A DNA stretch of 64,000 bases from Streptomyces sp. NBC_00775 (GTDB taxonomy: Bacteria; Actinomycetota; Actinomycetes; Streptomycetales; Streptomycetaceae): the NCBI RefSeq assembly GCF_036347135.1, contig NZ_CP108938.1:3100001-3164000 (forward strand), read 5' to 3'. Below the pieces are notes generated by a model that was not told the origin of the DNA, made no database searches, and saw only the letters and a program-made list of their open reading frames with translations. This document shows positions 59,003-64,000 of this stretch, one piece after another. The translations under genes and the position numbers were made by a program. Every line of letters starts with the position of its first letter. Positions within the stretch are counted from its first letter, which is position 1.

Positions 59003-60457
59003 TCAGCGGCACCCTGCGGGCTGCGGCCGACCGCCGGCCGGGACGCTCTCCGCAGCCGGCAGCCCGGCGGTGTCGCGGCGCAGCAGCAGGCAGGCCAGGA
59101 TTCCGACGGCCAGCACGGCCAGCGGCAGGACGGCGGTGGTGTGCAAGGTGGCGGTGAAGGCGGCGGCGTAGGTCTTGCCGGTGGCGAGTTCGGCGGCGAG
59201 GCGGCTCTGGACCAGGGCGCCGACGGCGGCGGCACCGGCCACGGAACCGATCTGGCGGACGGTGTTGTTGACGCCGGAGGCGGCCCCGGCGAGGTGGCGC
59301 GGAATGTGCCGCATCGCCTCGGTGGACATGGGGGCGATGATGCAGCCGACGCCGAGACCGGTGACCAGGGTGGCCGGGACGAAGGCGTACCAGGCGGTGC
59401 TGGGCGCGGCGGTCAGGGTGAGGGCGAGGATCCCGGCGCCGTAGCAGACGAGCCCGGTGAGCAGGACGTACTTGCCGCCGATACGGTCCGCCAGCCGGCC
59501 GGCGAAGGGGCCGACGGTCATCGACACCAGCGACGAGGGGGCGAGCACCAGACCGGCCTTGACGGGGCTGAGGTGCAGCACGGACTGCAGATAGAGGTTG
59601 AACGGCAGGACCATGCCGAGCATGGCGACGGAGACCAGGCCGACCAGGGCGGTCATCGCGGTGAAGTTGCGGTCCCGGAACAGCGCGAACGGGACGAGCG
59701 GTTCGCGGTCCTGGCGGCGCCGCTGGTGCAGGACGAAGCCGGCGCCCAGCGCGGCCCCGGCGGAGAGCAGCGTCCAAATCCCCGCTCCCCACTGGTAGTT
59801 CGCGCCTTCCTGGAGGCCGAAGGCCAGACAGAACAGGGCGGCCGTGGACAGCAGGACGCCGGTCAGGTCGAGGCGGTGGGCCCGCGCCGGCCGGATGTCG
59901 GGAACCACCAGGAACGTCAGGACGAACGCGGCCACCCCGATCGGCACGTTGACCAGGAAGATCCAGCGCCAGCTCACGGCGGAGACCAGCACACCGCCCA
60001 GGGTGGGCCCGGACAGGGTGGCCAGCCCGGCGACCATGCCCCAGACGCCCATGGCGGTGCCGCGGCGCTCGGCCGGGAAGACGGCGACGATGAGGGTCAT
60101 GGTCTGCGGGGTGAGCAGCGCCGCGCCCAGACCCTGCACGACCCGGGCGACGATCAGAGCCGTCGCGGTGGGGGCGAGCCCGCAGGCGACGCTGGCGAGC
60201 GTGAACACCACCAGGCCCGCCGCGAACAGCGTCCGCGGCCCGCGCAGATCACCGAGCCGGCCGGCCGTGATGATCAGCACCGACAGCGCCAGGGCGTAGC
60301 CGCTGACCACCCACAGGGTCCGGTCGAGCGAGGTGCCGAGGTCGCTCATCAGGTCCGGGATCGCGATGTTCACGATCGTCAGATCCAGCAGGGTCATGAA
60401 GAACCCCAGCGAGAGCGTCACCAGAACCGCCCACGGGTTCGCTCGCCACTTCCGCAT
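59003..60457 (-). CDS. MFS drug exporter, DHA2 (EmrB/QacA) family
   Basis: ATG 60457, after AAGGGG, gives 484 residues with about 14 membrane helices. Family marks: FMTLLDLTIVNIAIPDLMSD (the D1 motif), GRLGDLRGPRTLF (motif A-like), RVVQGLGAALLTPQTMTLIV, and GMVAGLATLSGPTLGGVLV (motif C, antiporter). It exports hydrophobic drugs using the proton gradient. It is divergent from the MarR regulator gene at 60598, with a four-fold palindrome array between them, so it is presumably repressed by that MarR until a ligand is present. Confidence 0.9.
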   Translation of the reverse strand: MRKWRANPWAVLVTLSLGFFMTLLDLTIVNIAIPDLMSDLGTSLDRTLWVVSGYALALSVLIITAGRLGDLRGPRTLFAAGLVVFTLASVACGLAPTATALIVARVVQGLGAALLTPQTMTLIVAVFPAERRGTAMGVWGMVAGLATLSGPTLGGVLVSAVSWRWIFLVNVPIGVAAFVLTFLVVPDIRPARAHRLDLTGVLLSTAALFCLAFGLQEGANYQWGAGIWTLLSAGAALGAGFVLHQRRRQDREPLVPFALFRDRNFTAMTALVGLVSVAMLGMVLPFNLYLQSVLHLSPVKAGLVLAPSSLVSMTVGPFAGRLADRIGGKYVLLTGLVCYGAGILALTLTAAPSTAWYAFVPATLVTGLGVGCIIAPMSTEAMRHIPRHLAGAASGVNNTVRQIGSVAGAAAVGALVQSRLAAELATGKTYAAAFTATLHTTAVLPLAVLAVGILACLLLRRDTAGLPAAESVPAGGRPQPAGCR

Positions 60458-60523
60458 GATCGTGCCCCTTCCGTCCGCCCGGCGGTGTCCGGGTGCCTGC
60501 CAGAACAGTAATCCATCTTTTTA

Positions 60524-60575
60524 GATGCATCAAGAGTGATGCATCTAGTCTCGATGCATCCAACATCGATGCATC
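60524..60575. promoter_or_regulatory. Four GATGCATC operator palindromes
   Basis: GATGCATC occurs at 60524, 60538, 60553 and 60568, spaced 14, 15 and 15 bases apart (about 1.4 helical turns), in the 140-bp region between the MFS and MarR genes. The octamer is a perfect palindrome. The regular spacing points to cooperative binding by dimers of the neighbouring MarR protein. Confidence 0.8.
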
Positions 60576-60597
60576 GATCCTGATGTAATCTGGGGGC

Positions 60598-61044
60598 ATG
60601 AACGGAGTCGAGCTGTTCCTCCTCGGACGCGCCCTGATGAAGATCGGCGAAGCCGCGATGCCGGAGCCCGAAGGCGGCGCCGGGCGCCACGGCGGCAGCG
60701 TGCGGTCCGTCCTCATCGTGGCCAGTGACGTGGCCACCCACCCCGACACCGCCGTGGGCGAGATCGCCGCCCGTACGGGCCTGCCGCAGAGCCAGGTCTC
60801 CACCGCCGTCGCCCGCCTCAAGGACACCGGTGCCGTCATCACCGCACCCGACCCGGCCGACCGCCGCCGCCTCCTCGTCCGCCAGGCCCCGCAGGCCTCC
60901 GCCCGCGTCGCCGAGGTCAGGGCCACCACCATCGACGACGCCCTCGACGCGGCCCTGGGCGACAGCACGCCCGAGCAGCGCAAGGAGGTCGCCGACGCGC
61001 TGGAGGTGCTGGCCCGCCACCTGGCTCCGCGCGATCAGACGTGA
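60598..61044 (+). CDS. MarR-family regulator (divergent from MFS)
   Basis: ATG 60598 gives 148 residues. The winged helix covers residues 35-115: SVRSVLIVASDVATHPDTAV, GEIAARTGLPQSQVSTAVAR (recognition helix), LKDTGAVITAPDPADRRRLL (wing). The dimerisation helices at both ends are short. It should repress the DHA2 exporter and itself through the GATGCATC array. The ligand is unknown. Confidence 0.85.
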   Translation: MNGVELFLLGRALMKIGEAAMPEPEGGAGRHGGSVRSVLIVASDVATHPDTAVGEIAARTGLPQSQVSTAVARLKDTGAVITAPDPADRRRLLVRQAPQASARVAEVRATTIDDALDAALGDSTPEQRKEVADALEVLARHLAPRDQT

Positions 61045-61131
61045 CGCGGTAAAGCGGTAAGGAGGGGGGCGTCTACACCGTCGGGACAGCCGGCCCTCGC
61101 CGCCCGGCTGGTGGCATGCCGCCGGTGAGCG

Positions 61132-62214
61132 TCACGCGTGCCGGTGGCCGGTGTCCTGGAGGCGTGGGGATGACCCGTCGGGACCATGGCGTCTTGGTGC
61201 CGGTACCGGGAGGAGCCACCATGCCGACGCCACCGCCAGTGCCGCGCCCAGCGCGATCGCTTCGAGGCGGGTCAGGAGGAGGCTCTGTGCGTCCTGGCCG
61301 TAGTAGCCGAGGAGGAGGGAGAGGGCGGTGGTCATGCCCGCCGCCCAGTACGCGTAGTTCAGCGGGCGCAGCCACAGGGCGAGGGCCAGGACGACGAACA
61401 TCAGGACGACGGACGTCCGGCCGGTGATCCCGGCCATGGCCACCCCGGTGGCCAGTACCGTTCCCGCGCAGGCCCCTACGAAGCGTTCGACTCCCTTGCG
61501 TGCCACGTCGTTTCGGCCTCGGTTGCCACTCGCCGCCACATACGCCGTGAGGACCACCCACGGCCAGTGCTGGTCGAAGAGCAGCCGTCCGAGGGCGAAG
61601 GCCCCGGCGACGGCGGCCGCCATCTGCACGGCCATGCGTGTGCTCGGGCGGGGGCGCAGCCGGGTGGGGCGCCGGGGGCGGTCCGGCGCGGGTTCGGGCC
61701 GCCAGGGGCCAAGGCGGTCGGCCAGCGCCTGGACCAGCCGGACGCAGCCGCACGCCAGCACCCCGATCAGCGCCGCCCAGCCCCAACTCACCAGCGCGGA
61801 CTGGGCCTTGGGCGGCAGCGTGGGGCCCGGCATCACGAGCAGGGCGATGAGCGGCAGCGTCATCAGGGTCCCCGCCTTCGTCGCGGCCGGGCCGAAGCGG
61901 CGGATCCAGATCGGCAGGGAGATAGCGAGGGTGAAGACGGCGGCGCCGGCCGCGTAGTGATCCGCCACGAGGTGGCCGAGCAGGATCGAGACTCCGGCCA
62001 CGGCGGGCAGCAGCACGAAGGACATGAGCCGTCCGCGGGTGTCCGCGGTCCGCTGGACGCTCGCCAGGGGGAGGGTCAGGGCGACCGCGAGGACGAGGAC
62101 GTCGGCGTGCAGTCCGACGGCACCCTCCAGCCACAGGGCGGCGGCCCAGCAGAGCAGCACGGCCGTCATGGTCAGCGAAGCTTCGTAAGCGTTGCGTATG
62201 AGTTTGACGGTCAC
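61132..62214 (-). CDS. FUSC-like integral membrane protein
   Basis: About 360 residues from GTG 62214; the frame runs on to 62295, but that start would overlap the divergent regulator's promoter. Two blocks of five to six membrane helices (MTAVLLCWAAALWLEGAVGL; LMSFVLLPAVAGVSILLG; then WPWVVLTAYVAASGNRGRND and MFVVLALALWLRPLNYAYWA) surround a basic cytoplasmic stretch (PAPDRPRRPTRLRPRPSTR). The WPWVVLTAYVA and AERFVG-like (VERFVGACAGTVLATGV) motifs are typical of the FUSC/aromatic acid exporter group. It probably exports an aromatic or toxic acid. Confidence 0.75.
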   Translation of the reverse strand: MTVKLIRNAYEASLTMTAVLLCWAAALWLEGAVGLHADVLVLAVALTLPLASVQRTADTRGRLMSFVLLPAVAGVSILLGHLVADHYAAGAAVFTLAISLPIWIRRFGPAATKAGTLMTLPLIALLVMPGPTLPPKAQSALVSWGWAALIGVLACGCVRLVQALADRLGPWRPEPAPDRPRRPTRLRPRPSTRMAVQMAAAVAGAFALGRLLFDQHWPWVVLTAYVAASGNRGRNDVARKGVERFVGACAGTVLATGVAMAGITGRTSVVLMFVVLALALWLRPLNYAYWAAGMTTALSLLLGYYGQDAQSLLLTRLEAIALGAALAVASAWWLLPVPAPRRHGPDGSSPRLQDTGHRHA

Positions 62215-62272
62215 CGTGCAGATGGTACGCCAGGCGAGAGCGGTCAAGATAGGCCGCAATAGATGCGCAACA

Positions 62273-62288
62273 GTACGCAGTCGCGTAC
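62273..62288. promoter_or_regulatory. GTACGC palindrome, MarR operator candidate
   Basis: GTACGC-AGTC-GCGTAC is a perfect 6-bp inverted repeat ten bases before the start of the MarR gene and in the divergent region toward the FUSC-like gene, the expected site of autoregulation. Confidence 0.65.
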
Positions 62289-62297
62289 GATCCACCC

Positions 62298-62756
62298 ATG
62301 GACCAGCTCTCCCGCGCCGCCCATATCCGCCGCGGCATCATGCGGCTCAACCGCCGGCTGCGGCAGGAGCGGGGCGACGGTGCGCTCACCCCGAATCAGC
62401 TGGGGGTGCTCGGGCATCTGCGGCGGCACGGGCCCGCGACACCCGGCGAGGTCGCGGCGGCCGAGCGGCAGCGGCCGCAGTCGCTGACCCGGGTCTTCGC
62501 CGAGCTGGAGGCGGACGGGCTGATCGCCCGGGAGCCCGGCACCGCCGACCGGCGCCAGTCCGTGCTCACGCTCACCGCGGAGGGGCGCCGCGCGCTGGAG
62601 CGGGACATGGCCGAGCGAGACGTCTGGCTGGCCGCGGCGCTCGGCACGCTGAGCGAGACCGAGCGCGAGGTGCTGCGGCTCGCGGGTGCGCTGATGGACC
62701 GGCTCGCGGACGCCGAGGTATCCGAAGCCGACCGAACCACGGGTCCCGGTAACTGA
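62298..62756 (+). CDS. MarR-family regulator (divergent from FUSC)
   Basis: ATG 62298 gives 152 residues, full MarR length. HTH and wing: NQLGVLGHLRRHGPATPGEV, AAAERQRPQSLTRVFAELEA, DGLIAREPGTADRRQSVLTL. It is divergent from the FUSC-like exporter, a common aromatic-acid resistance arrangement. It is followed by a short imperfect triple repeat at 62737-62804. Confidence 0.88.
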   Translation: MDQLSRAAHIRRGIMRLNRRLRQERGDGALTPNQLGVLGHLRRHGPATPGEVAAAERQRPQSLTRVFAELEADGLIAREPGTADRRQSVLTLTAEGRRALERDMAERDVWLAAALGTLSETEREVLRLAGALMDRLADAEVSEADRTTGPGN

Positions 62757-62804
62757 ACCACCGGTCCCGAAACTGGACTACCGGTCTCCCGGTAATTGAA
62801 CTGC
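62737..62804. repeat. Imperfect triple repeat
   Basis: Three units of about 20-24 bases share the pattern CCGGTCCCG-GTAACTGAAC: GGGTCCCGGTAACTGAAC, then CCGGTCCCGAAACTGGAC, then CCGGTCTCCCGGTAATTGAA. The first unit is inside the end of the marR coding sequence. The role is unknown. Confidence 0.55.
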
Positions 62805-62859
62805 GCGTCCCAATACGGGACTTCCTCTGGTCCTGAAGGGGCTGCGTCGGCGCTCTCCC

Positions 62860-64000
62860 TCAGAAGCCTCCGCCGAAGTCCCCTCCCCCGCCGAAGTCGC
62901 CGCCTCCGCCGTCCCCGAAGCCGCCGCCGAAGTCGCCGGGGTCGAAGTCGGAGCCCGAGACATCGCCGCCGTCGTAGCCGCCGGCGCCGAAGTCGCCGTA
63001 CCCGGAGCCGTAGTCGGCCGCGTACGAGGGGCTGGACATCATGCTGCCCAGCATCGTGCCGATGAGGAGGCCGGGCAGTACGCCGCCGCCGAAGTAGCCG
63101 CCCGCCCAGGGGCCGTACGCCGGGCCCGCGTCCCAGTACGGGCGGCGACCGTAGTCCGTCTCGACCTCGCGGATCGCCGGGTCGGCGCCGTCGGCGAGGC
63201 GGGCCCGGTCCGCCGCGCAGACCGGGACCTCGCGGGACGCGCCTTCCGCGGGGGTCCAGGTCGCGTCGGCGACGGAGGGACCATGGCGCGGGTCGAAGAA
63301 GCAGGGGGCGCGGCGCTCGGGGATCGGGCGGCTCTCGCGGCGCGCGGCGAGCACCGCGAGCGAGAAACGGCCGTCCTCCAGGGATTGCGTGACCGCTCGT
63401 ACGTCCTCGGGGCGCGTTGCCGCGGCCATATACGCCTTCGCCTGCTCGTACGCGTCCAGCGCGCGCTCGTAGTCCGCCCGCATCGCGTCGTCGGCGCCCG
63501 CTTCGGCCGGGTGGAAGTCGAGACGGTCGAGTTCCTCGCCGAAGGCCGTGATGTCCTCGTCGACCACGACGCGGAGTTTGTCCAGTGCTTCCTGTTGTTC
63601 CCGTGCCTTACGGCGGCGGTCGCGGCGTACGAGGGTGTACGCGCCCGCGCCGCCCGCGACGACCACAGCACCGAGCACGATCAGGGCGCCCGTGGAGACG
63701 CCGCTTCCCTTGTCGCCGTCGCCGCTCCAGCTCGCCGGGGCCGAGCCGCCGATGTTGCTGAGCGCGCGGTCCGTGAAGTCGTTCAGCTGGGTGTTCGTGT
63801 TGTTCTCGCCCTGGACGCTGGTGACCAGGTTCTGTACGGCGGTGCGGGGCATCACGGCGGAGTCGGCGCGGGCGTCGAAGCGGGTGCCGAGTCTAATGGC
63901 GTACAGGCCTGTGATGCCGGTGGAGGTGCGGAGGTTCTGGAAGAGGTTCTGGGTGGGGAAGCCGGCGGGGAGGACTGCTATGAGGATGGGCTTGTCCGCG
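62860..64000 (-). CDS. Glycine-rich membrane protein, C-terminal part (runs off window)
   Basis: The frame is open to the right edge, so the N-terminus lies outside. In the visible 380 residues, an extracytoplasmic segment (AVLPAGFPTQNLFQNLRTS and TGLYAIRLGTRFDARADSA) precedes a membrane helix (VSTGALIVLGAVVVAGGAGAYTLV) and a basic stop RRDRRRKAREQQ. A helical region DITAFGEELDRLDFHPAEAG follows, then a tail very rich in Gly, Asp and Phe (GDFGGGGDFGGGF). The architecture matches TPM-like actinobacterial membrane proteins. The function is unknown. The preceding genes are convergent with it. Confidence 0.75.
   Translation of the reverse strand, partial: ADKPILIAVLPAGFPTQNLFQNLRTSTGITGLYAIRLGTRFDARADSAVMPRTAVQNLVTSVQGENNTNTQLNDFTDRALSNIGGSAPASWSGDGDKGSGVSTGALIVLGAVVVAGGAGAYTLVRRDRRRKAREQQEALDKLRVVVDEDITAFGEELDRLDFHPAEAGADDAMRADYERALDAYEQAKAYMAAATRPEDVRAVTQSLEDGRFSLAVLAARRESRPIPERRAPCFFDPRHGPSVADATWTPAEGASREVPVCAADRARLADGADPAIREVETDYGRRPYWDAGPAYGPWAGGYFGGGVLPGLLIGTMLGSMMSSPSYAADYGSGYGDFGAGGYDGGDVSGSDFDPGDFGGGFGDGGGGDFGGGGDFGGGF

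Noticed and set aside
58055..60511. 818-codon plus-strand frame across the MFS and tannase genes
   Set aside because: Gln/Gly/Arg-rich shadow that crosses the terminator between two well-supported genes.

Overview
The window is chromosomal DNA from a Streptomyces or a close relative. GC is very high, third positions are almost all G or C, GTG starts are common, and the gene families (conservons, HupS, NdgR, AccB/AccE, CofC, DUF3515) are typical of the genus. The housekeeping order mutM-rnc-rpmF-DUF177, coaD-rsmD-recG, DAK2/rpmB/thiD/thiL, ddl-gpsA-plsC-cofC, hupS, leuDC/ndgR, tRNAs/gltX, conservons and accE-accB matches, from memory, the SCO5535-SCO5573 core segment of S. coelicolor read in reverse.

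Layout. 1-4.8 kb is a decayed accessory stretch. It holds the N-terminus of a P-loop ATPase, an IS5-type transposase remnant, a nested inverted repeat, the 3' half of a tRNA-Ser gene (a likely attachment-site scar) and small orphan proteins, some of them immunity-like (DUF6188-like, SUKH/SMI1). 5-6.2 kb is a flavodoxin-type quinone oxidoreductase divergent from an HxlR regulator, with a perfect palindrome between them. 6.2-13.9 kb is core DNA repair, RNA processing, ribosome and CoA genes, plus a DivIVA/SepIVA-like coiled-coil protein. 14.1-19.5 kb is an insertion in the core order: an HSP90-type GHKL ATPase translationally coupled to a 1000-residue TPR-like protein, followed by a small secreted protein. 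19.7-33.9 kb holds a DAK2 protein, L28, thiamine kinases, Ddl, phospholipid and F420 genes, HupS, leucine genes with NdgR, and small conserved proteins. 34.0-39.4 kb holds a MerR regulator, five tRNAs (three Glu, two Gln), HAD and DUF4241 proteins, GluRS, an FAH-family enzyme and a 62-residue peptide with a doubled ANPRRT motif. 40.0-50.6 kb is two complete conservons in tandem (CvnA sensor kinase, CvnB roadblock, CvnC DUF742, CvnD GTPase). 50.7-53.8 kb is a NACHT-LRR NTPase. 53.8-55.7 kb is the AccE/AccB acyl-CoA carboxylase pair. 56.1-64 kb is a peripheral set: YceI, an exported tannase-like hydrolase, an MFS exporter with a MarR regulator and a four-fold palindromic operator array, a FUSC-like protein with a second MarR regulator, and a partial glycine-rich membrane protein.

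How the genes work together. GluRS lies about 1.7 kb from a cluster of tRNA-Glu and tRNA-Gln genes. In actinobacteria, which lack GlnRS, the same enzyme loads both. NdgR diverges from leuCD, its known target in S. coelicolor, with operator-like repeats between them. Each conservon is a compact kinase/roadblock/GTPase switch. Three regulator/target pairs (HxlR/oxidoreductase, MarR/MFS, MarR/FUSC) are divergent with visible palindromes. The best places to look for new biology are the NACHT-LRR protein, the doubled-motif small peptide, the HSP90-TPR pair, and the recurring stop-codon hairpin motif at two unrelated genes.
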